NCBI GenBank assembly: GCA_002331385.1
Contig: DCYB01000004.1
Coordinates: forward strand, 1-64,000
Origin: Comamonadaceae bacterium UBA2121
Lineage (GTDB): Bacteria > Pseudomonadota > Gammaproteobacteria > Burkholderiales > Burkholderiaceae_C
Direction of reading: 5' to 3'
Length of the DNA stretch: 64,000 nt
In this document: positions 26,229 to 35,201 of the stretch, one piece after another
Numbering within the stretch: the stretch's first letter is position 1
Layout of the letters: every line of letters starts with the position of its first letter
Program-made: the position numbers and the translations under genes
The notes under the pieces: model-generated
Databases searched by the model: none
What the model was told of the DNA's origin: nothing
What the model saw: only the letters and a program-made list of their open reading frames with translations

Positions 26229-27149
26229 ATGACTCAGCCCAGCACTTCCGCACTGCATACCTCCGCCCTGACCTCGCTGCCCTTGCTGGCGCGCGGCAAA
26301 GTGCGCGACAACTACGCTGTGGGTGACGACCGCATCCTGATGGTGGCGTCTGACCGCCTCTCCGCATTCGACGTGATCATGGGCGAGCCGATCCCCGGCA
26401 AGGGCGAACTGCTCACCCGCATGGCGCTGTTCTGGTTCGACAAGCTGCAAGGCATCGTGCCCAACCACCTGACCGGCGATGCGCCCGAAAGCGTGGTCAC
26501 GCCCGCCGAAGTGCCGCAAGTGCAGGGCCGCTCGATGCTGGTCAAGCGCCTCAAGCCGATTCCGGTGGAAGCCGTGGTGCGTGGCTATCTGGCAGGCAGT
26601 GGCTGGAAGGAATACCAGGAATCGCGCTCCGTGTGCGGCGTGCCGCTGCCCGAGGGCCTGACCAACGCCGCCAAGCTGCCGCAATCGATCTATACGCCTG
26701 CCGCCAAGGCCGCCATGGGTGAGCACGACGAAAACATCACGTTCGAGCGCACGGTGGAGATGATTGGCGAGGATCTGGCCACGCGCATCCGCGACATCAG
26801 CATCGAACTCTACGAAAAGGCCGCCGCCATCGCGCTGCAAAAAGGCATGATCATTGCCGACACGAAGTTCGAATTCGGCCTCACGCCCGAGGGTGAACTG
26901 GTGCTGATGGACGAAGTGCTCACACCCGACAGCTCGCGCTACTGGCCGGTCGAAGGCTACGAAGACGCCCTCAAGGCTGGCGCCAATCCGCCCAGCTACG
27001 ACAAGCAGTTCGTGCGCGACTGGCTGGAAGAGGTGCGCATCAACGGCAAGCCCTGGGACAAGACGGCACCGGCACCACGCCTGCCCCGCGAAGTGGTGGA
27101 AAAGACGGCCGCCAAGTACCGCGAAGCGCTTGAACGCCTGACCGGCTGA
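26229..27149 (+). CDS. purC: SAICAR synthase
   Basis: Phosphoribosylaminoimidazole-succinocarboxamide synthase, joining CAIR and aspartate with ATP in purine synthesis. At 306 residues it matches the longer bacterial/yeast-like form. Visible motifs include ARGKVRDNY near the N-terminus, MVASDRLSAFDVIMGEPIP, and DTKFEFGL. The ATG at 26229 starts MTQPSTS; upstream codons in frame lack a ribosome-binding site. A strong terminator follows. purE-purK lie 2.3 kb downstream on the same strand, with two opposite-strand genes between. Confidence 0.96.
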   Translation: MTQPSTSALHTSALTSLPLLARGKVRDNYAVGDDRILMVASDRLSAFDVIMGEPIPGKGELLTRMALFWFDKLQGIVPNHLTGDAPESVVTPAEVPQVQGRSMLVKRLKPIPVEAVVRGYLAGSGWKEYQESRSVCGVPLPEGLTNAAKLPQSIYTPAAKAAMGEHDENITFERTVEMIGEDLATRIRDISIELYEKAAAIALQKGMIIADTKFEFGLTPEGELVLMDEVLTPDSSRYWPVEGYEDALKAGANPPSYDKQFVRDWLEEVRINGKPWDKTAPAPRLPREVVEKTAAKYREALERLTG

Positions 27150-27180
27150 TCGGCTGATCGGCACCACGCTCGGCCTTACA

Positions 27181-27205
27181 AAAGCCGCCTCCAGGGCGGC
27201 TTTTT
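27181..27205 (+). terminator. Rho-independent terminator of purC
   Basis: Stem AAAGCCGCC/GGCGGCTTT with loop TCCAG-type and a run of T to 27205, 30 bp after the purC stop. The A run on the left side means it may also stop the convergent lipoprotein gene. Confidence 0.92.
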
Positions 27206-27223
27206 CGTGGGCGTTGATCAATC

Positions 27224-28147
27224 TCACTGGGGCGAATTGGGCGGCTCGTAGGGCTCGAACGCCTCCACGCCCTTCTCCCACGCACGAAAGCGCAGGAACG
27301 CCTTGCCGTCCTCGTCCTTCAGCGTGAGTTCGCGCCCCTGCTGCATGAAGCCCGCCGTCTGTGCGAGCGCGCTCAGATAAGCGGCCTCGTCCCCGCCGCC
27401 GTCCAGACACAGCCGGATGGACGTGGTCGACAACGCCAGGCGCAATTCGGCGCCACGCACGACGTAGCGCCCTAAAAAGCGGTTGCACCCGCCCGATCCG
27501 GAAAACGCTCCCTGCACCTGCCCGTCTGGCGCAATTTGCTGAGGGGGATGAAATTGCAGATACGCCGCTGCCGCACCTTCTGCTGACGCAGCAATCGGCG
27601 TGGTGGAATGTTCGCCCACGCTCACCAGACGCCAGTGCGTCTGCGCGAGCGGCATGCCAGCGCGCTCGGTGGCTTCACCGGCGGGATAAGGCTCCAGAAT
27701 CACGTCCATGCGCTGGAACACCGGATCCTGGTTGACCGGGTGCGTGCCGGGCGAATACAGCAGCACACGGCCATAGAGCGTCACCTGCGCCTGCACAACG
27801 TACTTGTTGCCGCGCTGGAGATCGCTCGACAGGTAGGGAATGGCCAGATCGAACGGCGCTTGCCCGGCAGGCTCGACGCGCTGGCGGCCAAGCGCAACGG
27901 GAGCCGCGTTCTCGTCGGTGACATCGAGCAGCACGGCTTCGAACACCGAATCGGGCGGCATGACGAGGCGCGTGCGCGTGAAGGCCCTGCCGGTGATGAG
28001 CGCATCCGGCCGGGGAATGCTGGCGCATCCCGCCAGCCAGCCCGCTGCCAGCACGGAGAGCGCACTGCCGGCAGACAACAGCAGGCCACGCCTGGCCAGC
28101 ACCGGCCGGGCCTCGGGCCCGGCAGCGGGAGCGGCGCGCTGGGTCAC
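27224..28147 (-). CDS. YbaY/META-domain lipoprotein
   Basis: A 307-residue predicted lipoprotein. The signal ends LAGC with Cys41; it is unusually long and contains ARRGLLLSAG, so a Tat-like route is possible. Residues about 48-155 resemble the YbaY-type beta domain (ALITGRAFTRTRLVMPPDSVFEAVLLDV). Residues about 165-290 form a META/HslJ-like domain (GSGGCNRFLGRY and FMQQGRELTLKD). This pairing of two envelope-stress type domains in one chain suggests a stress or envelope role, but no substrate is known. It follows the CnoX-type thioredoxin gene by 23 bp on the same strand. Confidence 0.82.
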   Translation of the reverse strand: MTQRAAPAAGPEARPVLARRGLLLSAGSALSVLAAGWLAGCASIPRPDALITGRAFTRTRLVMPPDSVFEAVLLDVTDENAAPVALGRQRVEPAGQAPFDLAIPYLSSDLQRGNKYVVQAQVTLYGRVLLYSPGTHPVNQDPVFQRMDVILEPYPAGEATERAGMPLAQTHWRLVSVGEHSTTPIAASAEGAAAAYLQFHPPQQIAPDGQVQGAFSGSGGCNRFLGRYVVRGAELRLALSTTSIRLCLDGGGDEAAYLSALAQTAGFMQQGRELTLKDEDGKAFLRFRAWEKGVEAFEPYEPPNSPQ

Positions 28148-28170
28148 GCTGGTTCCGGCTCCCAGGCCGA

Positions 28171-29067
28171 TCAGCTCAAGACGACGCTGGACAGGCGGCG
28201 GCGGTAGGTCGCCACGGTCGGGTCTTCGGGGGGGATCTGGCCGTCCGCCACCTTGACCTTGGGCGGCTCGATGAGTTCCAGCACGTTCACGTACAGCTTG
28301 CGTGCGGCTTCCTCGTTCCAGACTTTGTCGCGCATGAGGATTTCGAGCAGCTCATCCATGGCGTCGGTCCATTTCTGCTCGGCGATCAGCTTGCGCGCGC
28401 GGGCAAAGCGGGCATCAAAATCGCGCTTGTTGGCGGCGATGCTGGCGTCCTGTTCACTGATCGGACCGCTGTGCGTGGAGAAATCCAGCGCATCCATCCA
28501 CGCCTTCAGGGCGCTCAGCTTGCGCGAGGTGTCCGCCTTGGCGATGACCGGCGCAAATGCCACCTTCGCGTCGTCCTCTCGGCCCAACTGGAGCAGCAGG
28601 CGCACGTAGTCGTAGCGCGCGTCGTCGTTGGACGGGTCGGTGGCAACGGCGTGCTGGTACTTTTCCAGCGCCGATTCGGGGTCCTGATCGGCGAGTGCGT
28701 TTTCAGCTTCGGCAACGTCTTCTTCCGCTTCGGCTTCTTCGGCGCTGGGCACGTGCTTGTCGAGGAACGCCTTGACCTGGGCCTCGGTCTGCGCACCCAT
28801 GAAACCGTCCACGGGCTGGCCGTTCTTCATCAGGATGCAGGTCGGGATGCTGCGGATGCCGAACGCGGCAGCCAGCTCTTGCTGCTGATCCGAATCGATC
28901 TTGACCAGCTTGAAGCGGCCCGCGTATTCCGTTTCCACTTTTTCCAGCACCGGGCCGAGCGTCTTGCAGGGACCGCACCACGGAGCCCAGAAGTCCAGCA
29001 GCACGGGCGTCTGCATCGATGCAGCGATGACTTCGGTTTCAAAATTTTCTACGGTGACATCAATCAT
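28171..29067 (-). CDS. cnoX: CnoX/YbbN-type thioredoxin with TPR region
   Basis: A 298-residue protein made of a thioredoxin domain (residues about 1-110, active site WCGPC) and a C-terminal helical TPR-like half. This is the YbbN/CnoX arrangement, in which the protein acts as a holdase that protects unfolded proteins and passes them to GroEL. Unlike E. coli CnoX (SQHC), this one keeps a canonical CGPC, so it may also act as a reductase. The ATG at 29067 (MIDVTVENF) is the usual start; a 29-codon extension upstream is not supported. It shares a strand with a META-domain lipoprotein. Confidence 0.92.
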   Translation of the reverse strand: MIDVTVENFETEVIAASMQTPVLLDFWAPWCGPCKTLGPVLEKVETEYAGRFKLVKIDSDQQQELAAAFGIRSIPTCILMKNGQPVDGFMGAQTEAQVKAFLDKHVPSAEEAEAEEDVAEAENALADQDPESALEKYQHAVATDPSNDDARYDYVRLLLQLGREDDAKVAFAPVIAKADTSRKLSALKAWMDALDFSTHSGPISEQDASIAANKRDFDARFARARKLIAEQKWTDAMDELLEILMRDKVWNEEAARKLYVNVLELIEPPKVKVADGQIPPEDPTVATYRRRLSSVVLS

Positions 29068-29408
29068 GGAACAACCCGGTGTCGTGGTGATGCACACTGC
29101 GGTGAAACCCGCCGCGCACATGCTGGATGAAGGAAACCCCACACATGGGGCCAAAGCTGTGCTTCACAAGCGCGCCACAGGCCACTCCCTCCTACGGCGC
29201 CGGCCTGCGGCCTCAAACCGCCATTCTCCGCCATATTCGACAGCCTCCGGCAAAGGGCATGCGATAGCTGCGGGATGGCCGCAAAAGCCAACAGAAGGCG
29301 TGATTGGACGCACACCGCCTACAAAAAGTAAAATCGAGGGTTACACCCATGAAGGCCTAGCTTGTGCGGGGCCTTGCACAGTACTCGCAAAGTACCAACA
29401 AAGTACCA
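29068..29408. other. Divergent promoter region between cnoX and purE
   Basis: About 340 bp without a supported gene. A possible purE promoter is TTGGAC at 29304-29309 with TAAAAT at 29329-29334, spacer 19, which is slightly long. AAAGTACCAA is repeated just before the purE start (29389-29398 and 29400-29409). I find no PurR-type operator. Confidence 0.4.
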
Positions 29409-29906
29409 ATGAACTCCATTCAAATCGGTGTGGTGATGGGCTCCAGCAGCGACTGGGAGACCATGCAGCACGCAGTGGCCATCCTCGAACAATTCGGCAT
29501 CGCCCATGAGGCGCAAGTGGTTTCGGCCCACCGCATGCCTGACGACATGTTCCGCTACGCGGAAGCGGCCGTCGGTCGCGGGCTCAAGGCCATCATCGCC
29601 GGAGCAGGCGGCGCTGCGCACCTGCCGGGCATGATCGCCGCCAAAACCACCGTGCCCGTGCTGGGCGTTCCGGTGGCCAGCCGCCACCTGCAAGGCGTGG
29701 ATTCGCTGCACTCCATCGTGCAAATGCCCAAGGGCGTGCCCGTGGCCACGTTCGCCATTGGCGCTGCCGGCGCGGCCAATGCGGCATTGTTCGCCGTGGC
29801 CCTGCTCGCCAACGAGAATCCCGCCCTGCGCGCCCAGCTCGAAGCGTTCCGCACCGAGCAAACCGCCGCAGCCCGCGCCATGACCCTGCCGCCGGTGTCC
29901 GCATGA
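29409..29906 (+). CDS. purE: N5-carboxyaminoimidazole ribonucleotide mutase
   Basis: Class I PurE, which converts N5-CAIR to CAIR in purine synthesis. The 165 residues carry the family motifs MGSSSDWETM and VVSAHRMPDDM with the conserved His, and GAAHLPGMIAAKTTVPVLGVPV. The ATG at 29409 is preceded by repeated AAGTACCAA rather than a good Shine-Dalgarno. The stop overlaps the purK start by 4 bp (ATGA), so the pair is translationally coupled. Confidence 0.96.
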   Translation: MNSIQIGVVMGSSSDWETMQHAVAILEQFGIAHEAQVVSAHRMPDDMFRYAEAAVGRGLKAIIAGAGGAAHLPGMIAAKTTVPVLGVPVASRHLQGVDSLHSIVQMPKGVPVATFAIGAAGAANAALFAVALLANENPALRAQLEAFRTEQTAAARAMTLPPVSA

Positions 29907-31075
29907 GCGCCGCAGATTCCGCAGTGATCCTGCCCGGCGCCACGCTGGGCGTGCTGGGCGGTGGCCAGTTGGGCCGCATGTTCGCGCAGACGGCGCAGGC
30001 CATGGGCTACTTCACCGCCGTGCTCGATCAGGATGCAACCAGCCCCGCCGGGCTGGTGAGCCACCACCACATCCGCACCGGCTACGAAGATGCGCAAGGT
30101 CTGGCCGAGTTGGCACGCCTGTGCGCCGCTGTGACCACCGAATTCGAGAACGTGCCCGCGGGTGCGCTCAACCAGCTCGCTCTAAGCCTGCCTGTGTCGC
30201 CCGCCGGTTCCGCCGTCGCGATTGCACAGGATCGCGCGGCCGAGAAGGCGCACTTCGTGAAGTGCGGCGTGCCATGCGCGCCCTATGCCGTGATCGACAC
30301 TCCCGAGCAACTGGCCGCCGTGAACGACGCGCTGCTGCCCGGCATTCTCAAGACCGCCCGCATGGGCTACGACGGCAAGGGCCAGGTGCGCCTGAAGACG
30401 CGCGAGGAACTCAACGCCGCGTGGGAGCAACTGGGCCGCGTGGCCTGCGTGCTGGAAAAAATGCTGCCGCTGGCGCATGAATGCTCCGTCATCGTGGCGC
30501 GTGGCCGCGACGGCAGCATCGTGAACCTGCCCGTGCAGCGCAATCTGCACCGCGACGGCATTCTCGCCGTGACCGAGGTCTATGCCGGCAACCTCCCCGA
30601 TACGCAGGTGGAAAAGGCGATCGCTGCGGCCCGGTCCGTCGCCATCGGTCTGGACTACGTGGGCGTGCTGTGCGTGGAGTTTTTCGTCCTGACCGACGGC
30701 ATGCTCGTGGTCAACGAGATCGCTCCGCGCCCGCACAACAGTGGTCATTACAGCCAGAACGCCTGCGATGTGTCGCAGTTCGAGCTGCAAGTGCGCTGCA
30801 TGACCAACCTGCCGCTCACCCAGCCGCGCCAGCACAGCCCTTCGATCATGCTGAACCTGCTGGGCGACCTGTGGTTCACGCAATCGGACACGCCCACGAC
30901 ACCCGCATGGGATCAGGTGCTGGCCCTGCCCGGCTGCACGCTGCACCTGTATGGCAAGCACGACGCCAAGCGCGCGCGCAAGATGGGGCACCTGAACGTG
31001 ACCGGCGACACGCCCGAGACCGTGCGCGCCACGGCGCTCAAGGCGGCGGCCATTCTGGGCATCGCGCCCTTTTGA
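29903..31075 (+). CDS. purK: N5-carboxyaminoimidazole ribonucleotide synthase
   Basis: ATP-grasp enzyme that carboxylates AIR using bicarbonate, supplying PurE. The 390 residues show LGVLGGGQLGRMFAQTAQ at the N-terminus, KTARMGYDGKGQ in the ATP-binding loop and NEIAPRPHNSGHYS at the metal site. It overlaps purE by 4 bp and is followed by tsaC after 22 bp, so tsaC may be co-transcribed. Confidence 0.96.
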   Translation: MSAADSAVILPGATLGVLGGGQLGRMFAQTAQAMGYFTAVLDQDATSPAGLVSHHHIRTGYEDAQGLAELARLCAAVTTEFENVPAGALNQLALSLPVSPAGSAVAIAQDRAAEKAHFVKCGVPCAPYAVIDTPEQLAAVNDALLPGILKTARMGYDGKGQVRLKTREELNAAWEQLGRVACVLEKMLPLAHECSVIVARGRDGSIVNLPVQRNLHRDGILAVTEVYAGNLPDTQVEKAIAAARSVAIGLDYVGVLCVEFFVLTDGMLVVNEIAPRPHNSGHYSQNACDVSQFELQVRCMTNLPLTQPRQHSPSIMLNLLGDLWFTQSDTPTTPAWDQVLALPGCTLHLYGKHDAKRARKMGHLNVTGDTPETVRATALKAAAILGIAPF

Positions 31076-31097
31076 ACCGGCGCGGAGCCAGCACACC

Positions 31098-32093
31098 ATG
31101 ATTCTCGACGGCAATCAGCCCGACGCACTGCAGCAGGCCGCCGCGGCCCTCGGGCGCGGCGAGCTGCTCGGCCTGCCCACCGAAACGGTCTACGGCCTGG
31201 CAGCAGACGCGGACAACGACGCAGCGGTAGCGCAGATCTTCGCGGCCAAGGGGCGGCCCTCGAACCACCCGCTCATCGTGCATGTGGCGGACATCGACAC
31301 CGTCACCCGTTATGCGCGTGAAGTGCCCCTGTTTGCGCAGCAGTTGATGGAGGCCTTCTGGCCCGGCCCGCTCACGCTCATCCTGCCGCGCTTGCCGCAG
31401 GCGGCGAGGGCATCGACCGGCGGGCAAGACAGCGTGGGCCTGCGTTGCCCCTCGCACCCCGTGGCGCACGCGTTGTTGCTGGCATGCCAGCAACTGACAG
31501 CGCCTGTATGGGGCGTGGCCGCACCCAGCGCCAATCAGTTTGGCCGCGTGAGCCCGACCACGGCAGCGCATGTCGCCGCCGAGTTTGGCGATGCGCTGCT
31601 GGTGCTCGACGGCGGCGCCTGCGAAGTCGGCATCGAGTCCACCATCGTTGACTGCACGCGCGGCGTGCCGGTGCTGCTGCGCCCGGGCGCGATCTCACGC
31701 GACGCCATCGAACAGGCCTGCGGCATGCGCCCGCTGTCCAGGGAAGACATGCCGGAGCACACACCACGCGCCTCGGGCACGCTGTTGGCGCACTATGCGC
31801 CCAGCGCAAAGGTACGGCTAATGCCGGCCAAGCAGATCCAGACCGCGCTCGACGTGCTCGGGCCGGATGCCGCGAACATCGCCATCTACTCGCGCCAACG
31901 CATGCACACGTCCGCACGCGGCGTGCTGCTGCAGCGCATGCCCCATGAGCCACATGCCGCAGCACAGGAGCTATTTGCCGCGCTGCGTGCGTTTGATGAC
32001 GCCAAGGTCAAACTCATCTGGGTGGAATTGCCGCCAGAATCAGCCGATTGGGAAGGCGTGCGCGACCGACTGGAGCGCGCTGCGGCGGCATAA
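31098..32093 (+). CDS. tsaC: L-threonylcarbamoyladenylate synthase (Sua5/YrdC type)
   Basis: Makes threonylcarbamoyl-AMP, the first step of t6A tRNA modification. The 331 residues combine a YrdC domain (about 1-205) carrying LPTETVYGLAADA and the KxR-type motif AAKGRPSNHPLIVHV with a C-terminal Sua5 domain (about 215-325). This is the long Sua5 form rather than the roughly 190-residue E. coli TsaC. It lies 22 bp after purK. tsaB, needed for a later step, is 5 kb away in the same window. Confidence 0.94.
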   Translation: MILDGNQPDALQQAAAALGRGELLGLPTETVYGLAADADNDAAVAQIFAAKGRPSNHPLIVHVADIDTVTRYAREVPLFAQQLMEAFWPGPLTLILPRLPQAARASTGGQDSVGLRCPSHPVAHALLLACQQLTAPVWGVAAPSANQFGRVSPTTAAHVAAEFGDALLVLDGGACEVGIESTIVDCTRGVPVLLRPGAISRDAIEQACGMRPLSREDMPEHTPRASGTLLAHYAPSAKVRLMPAKQIQTALDVLGPDAANIAIYSRQRMHTSARGVLLQRMPHEPHAAAQELFAALRAFDDAKVKLIWVELPPESADWEGVRDRLERAAAA

Positions 32094-32182
32094 GCCACTG
32101 TCCATTTCTACAGTTTGTAGCGGATGCCTCACCCACCTCCGTCCTGCAGTAGTTACACTCACCCATCGTTTTGGAGAAAAAT

Positions 32183-33139
32183 ATGGCAGCAAAATGGATG
32201 CGCCGCGCGGTTCTGGCTGCAGCGCTCACTTCGGCCGCATTGCTCACCGCATGCGGCTCCAGCAGCGTGGAATCGGCCATCAGCCCGAATCGCTTTGTGG
32301 TGTTTGGCGACGGCATGGCCGACACCGGACAGCGCGGTTCCGCCTATACCGTGAACAACGGCACGGTGAACAACTGGACCACCCAATTGGCGGCGCGCTA
32401 CGACATCGCCAGCACCCCCGCCAGCAAGGGCGGCTGGAACTACGCATACGGCAACGCACGTATCTCCCAGTCTCCTGACGCTGCGGGCGCGACCGACACC
32501 CCCACCGTCGTACAGCAGGTGGACAAGTTCCTTGCAGGCAATGCCTTCACCAATGACGACATCGTGGTGGTCAGCGCTGGCGTGAGCGATGTGATCGCCA
32601 ACACGCGCGCCTTTCTGGCTGGAAGTATCTCGCGCGACCAGTTGATGGCCAACGCGGCTCAGGCAGGTGCCGATCTGGCCGCGCAGGTGCACCGCGTCAT
32701 CAAGGCCGGTGCGAAGCACGTCGTCGTCACCGGCACGTACGACCTGCGCCGCACGCCGTGGGCTAAGTCCATTGACCAGGAAGTGCTGCTGGAGCAAGTC
32801 GCGCTGGCGATGAACAACCGCCTGAAGATCGACATCGAGCCACTGGGTGGCCGTCAGGTGCTGTACATCGACGCGGCCTATCAGGTCAACATGTTCCACG
32901 CCTACCCGAGCCAATACGGCTTCCGCGAGGTCGAGCAGCCCATCTGCACGTCGGTGGATAGCGGACCGGGCATCGGCATCGGCAACAACGAAGTCAACTC
33001 TGCGCTGTGCACCGGCAACACGTTGCTGGCAGGCGCTGAGGTGAACCGTTATGTGTTCGCCGACAAGATCTACATTACCCCCGAGGCGCACCGCCGCCTG
33101 GGCGACTACGCACGCGACATCATCGTGCAGCAGTGGTAA
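32183..33139 (+). CDS. SGNH/GDSL-family lipoprotein lacking catalytic Ser and His
   Basis: A 318-residue lipoprotein (signal ends LTAC, Cys24) with the SGNH hydrolase fold signatures FGDGMADTG, NYAYGNARI and a C-terminal DKIYITPEAH. The nucleophile position in the GDS block is Gly44, the GxND block reads GVSD (133-136) and the DxxH block reads DKIY (294-297), so Ser and His of the triad are both replaced. It therefore looks like an inactive relative or binding protein. I use the ATG at 32183, with GGAG six bases upstream; a TTG four codons upstream is also in frame. OmpW and an intact SGNH gene follow on the other strand. Confidence 0.85.
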   Translation: MAAKWMRRAVLAAALTSAALLTACGSSSVESAISPNRFVVFGDGMADTGQRGSAYTVNNGTVNNWTTQLAARYDIASTPASKGGWNYAYGNARISQSPDAAGATDTPTVVQQVDKFLAGNAFTNDDIVVVSAGVSDVIANTRAFLAGSISRDQLMANAAQAGADLAAQVHRVIKAGAKHVVVTGTYDLRRTPWAKSIDQEVLLEQVALAMNNRLKIDIEPLGGRQVLYIDAAYQVNMFHAYPSQYGFREVEQPICTSVDSGPGIGIGNNEVNSALCTGNTLLAGAEVNRYVFADKIYITPEAHRRLGDYARDIIVQQW

Positions 33140-33190
33140 TGCGTTAGCCGCATTCCGGCCAAGCGCCCGGAATCTGAAGAAGCTCCCCAT

Positions 33191-33219
33191 AACGGCCACG
33201 GTTCACCACCGTGGCCGTT
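33191..33219 (+). terminator. Hairpin after the SGNH-like gene
   Basis: A perfect 12 bp stem (33191-33202 with 33208-33219) and 5-nt loop TCACC lie about 50 bp after the stop. The T tract after it is weak (TTGTCTTT), so this is a likely but not ideal terminator. Confidence 0.7.
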
Positions 33220-33240
33220 GTCTTTGGCGGGCACAGGAAA

Positions 33241-33264
33241 CAAAAAACCGGCCCGAAGGCCGGT
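33241..33264 (-). terminator. Rho-independent terminator of the ompW-like gene
   Basis: Stem ACCGGCC/GGCCGGT (33247-33253 with 33258-33264) with the stable loop CGAA, followed on the - strand by a run of T. It lies 32 bp beyond the ompW-like stop. Confidence 0.93.
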
Positions 33265-33295
33265 GTGATGCACTGGAGAACTCGCGGGTTGTGCG

Positions 33296-33967
33296 TCAGA
33301 ACTTGTAGCCGACGCCGATCGAGACCACGTCGGGGTTCAGCTTGATCGGAATGCTCTGGCCCGTCGAGAGGTGCGCCGTCGTCTTCAGGAACGACTTGTA
33401 ATACGCGGCATCGACAAACCAGCGCTCGTTGATGTTGTAGACAAAACCAATCTTGGGCGTGAGCGCGAACTTGTTGTCCAGCTTGGCGGTGGTCGGGTTG
33501 CCCGGACCACCTCCCGTCAGCGCAGACAGCGTGGCCGTGGTACGGTTCTTGAAGAACTTGGCATAGGTGACGCCCAAGCCCAGATACGGACGGAACTTGG
33601 CGTTCGCCTCAAAGAAGCGGTACTCCAGGAACAGCGTGGCAGGCAGCGCCTTGACCTGACCGAGCTTGCCCACGCCGTCGATCGCGCCGTCGCCGTAGAA
33701 GCTGTGCTTGAACGGCAAGGCCAGCGGCATGTCCACCGCCCAGTTGTCGGTGAGCATGTAGTTGATGCCGCCCGACAGCGCGCTGGCGCTGTTCACATCG
33801 ATCTTGGTGTTGGGAAAGCTCGGCTCGCTCAGGTTGCCGCTGTCCACGTCGGGCATGATGCGGGTCGCGCCCAGTCGCACGCTGATGGTGCCTGCGACCT
33901 GGGCCTGTGCGGTTGCGCAGGCCGCGAGAATGACCAGCGCCGCGCCGGTACGCAAGAAGATAGCCAT
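33296..33967 (-). CDS. ompW: OmpW-family outer-membrane protein
   Basis: A small eight-stranded beta-barrel porin of the OmpW family, which passes hydrophobic or small solutes. The 223 residues begin with a signal peptide ending ATAQAQ. The mature part has alternating hydrophobic strands (GGINYMLTDNWAVDMPLA, then RPYLGLGVTYAKFF) and ends in aromatic VGYKF, typical for outer-membrane insertion. The ATG at 33967 has GGAG nine bases upstream. It lies between two SGNH-family lipoprotein genes. The exact cargo is unknown. Confidence 0.92.
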   Translation of the reverse strand: MAIFLRTGAALVILAACATAQAQVAGTISVRLGATRIMPDVDSGNLSEPSFPNTKIDVNSASALSGGINYMLTDNWAVDMPLALPFKHSFYGDGAIDGVGKLGQVKALPATLFLEYRFFEANAKFRPYLGLGVTYAKFFKNRTTATLSALTGGGPGNPTTAKLDNKFALTPKIGFVYNINERWFVDAAYYKSFLKTTAHLSTGQSIPIKLNPDVVSIGVGYKF

Positions 33968-34019
33968 GGATGTGTCTCCTGCAAATTCGTTTCGGTTACG
34001 GATTGGCTTGCGCACGGGC

Positions 34020-35177
34020 TCAGAGCCACCCTGCCTGCGCCAGCGAGCGCGAGGTCAACTGGCCCATCAGCTGGTGACCGTAAGGCGTGGGATGGAAGGA
34101 GTCGGCAAAGCCGTACGACTTCCACCAGTTCGCACCACCCGTTGCATTGGCGGGAGGCGTCGTAGCGGAAAGCGATTGCGCCGTGCAGGTAGCAAAGTTA
34201 TAGGTCGGCAGGCCGGAAGCATCCTGCCCCACAGCTGGGCACACTGCGTCCTTCACGTTCTGGTAAGAGTATTGAGCAGGATGCTCGGACTGGTCCTTGA
34301 ACGACTCGTAGAAATCCACCACTGTCAGGCGCTTGTCGCCTTCCAGGCTTTTGCCGAGCTGCGTGTTGAAGGTTTGCACCCAGGTGTCGAACAGTGTGTT
34401 GAGTTGTGCCGCTGCCGCCGCACCTTGCGTCTGCTCGACTCTCTTGAGCACCATCAGGAACTTGGGCGTGCGCGTCACGCCGGGCATATTCAGCACCGCC
34501 ACGCGCGGCGCGCCCTTGCCCAGCACGTTGGCCTGGATGTTCTTGGCGAAATACACGGCCAGCGCCTGCATGTAGGCCGCACCCGCCTTGGGCATGCCCG
34601 CAGCGCCCTGGCCTGCCAGTGCCTGCACGGTGGCCGCGTCCAGCATGGTGCCGATCAGGCCGAAGAAGGTCTTGCCGCCGTCCGACGATGCCGAGAGGTA
34701 CGCGCCGAACAGGTCGCCTGCGTCGTTACCGCCGCCGTCGATCAGGACCAGATCATCGGCACCGTAACCCGCGACGCCCGCATCCGCCATTTGCTTGGTA
34801 ATGGAGATGGGTGATTGGGGGTTGGTGAAGTGGTTGATGCGGCCACCCCCCACCGCGTAGGACGTGCACGACGCCACCGTGGTGAAGCTTGCGCCGCCAT
34901 CGCCCGATCGGTAATGCGGGCACAGCGACGTGCTGTACGTTGCCGCCACCCGATCCACCCACAGCTCGCTGGAGCCCGGACCAGTGCGCGCCGTTGCCGA
35001 CGCTTGTACCGTTGCCTTCAGGCCGAACGTGCCTACGTCGGACAAGCTGTCCCCCATCACCTTGATGGAAGTGATCTTGTCCGAAGGTGTGGTGCTGCCA
35101 CCACCACCGCCGCAAGCCGCCAATGCAGCCGCCGCAGCCGCCACAGCCACCCATTGAATCCGCATGCGTGCTTTCAT
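34020..35177 (-). CDS. SGNH/GDSL esterase lipoprotein
   Basis: A 385-residue lipoprotein with signal ending LAAC and Cys22 followed by a Gly-rich linker. The catalytic blocks are intact: GDSLSD with Ser44, GGGND at 148-152, and a C-terminal DSFHPTPYGHQ with Asp359 and His362. It is a secreted or surface esterase/lipase of the SGNH family; the substrate is unknown. It is upstream of the ompW-like gene on the same strand, 52 bp away, and probably co-transcribed with it. A palindrome lies in its promoter region (35202-35213). Codon use looks like the rest of the window. Confidence 0.9.
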   Translation of the reverse strand: MKARMRIQWVAVAAAAAALAACGGGGGSTTPSDKITSIKVMGDSLSDVGTFGLKATVQASATARTGPGSSELWVDRVAATYSTSLCPHYRSGDGGASFTTVASCTSYAVGGGRINHFTNPQSPISITKQMADAGVAGYGADDLVLIDGGGNDAGDLFGAYLSASSDGGKTFFGLIGTMLDAATVQALAGQGAAGMPKAGAAYMQALAVYFAKNIQANVLGKGAPRVAVLNMPGVTRTPKFLMVLKRVEQTQGAAAAAQLNTLFDTWVQTFNTQLGKSLEGDKRLTVVDFYESFKDQSEHPAQYSYQNVKDAVCPAVGQDASGLPTYNFATCTAQSLSATTPPANATGGANWWKSYGFADSFHPTPYGHQLMGQLTSRSLAQAGWL

Positions 35178-35201
35178 CTACCCATCTCCTTTGGTTAAAT
35201 C

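Noticed and set aside
26217..27488. Long - strand frame opposite purC running into the META-domain gene
   Set aside because: Antisense of purC crossing a clear terminator; low-complexity translation.
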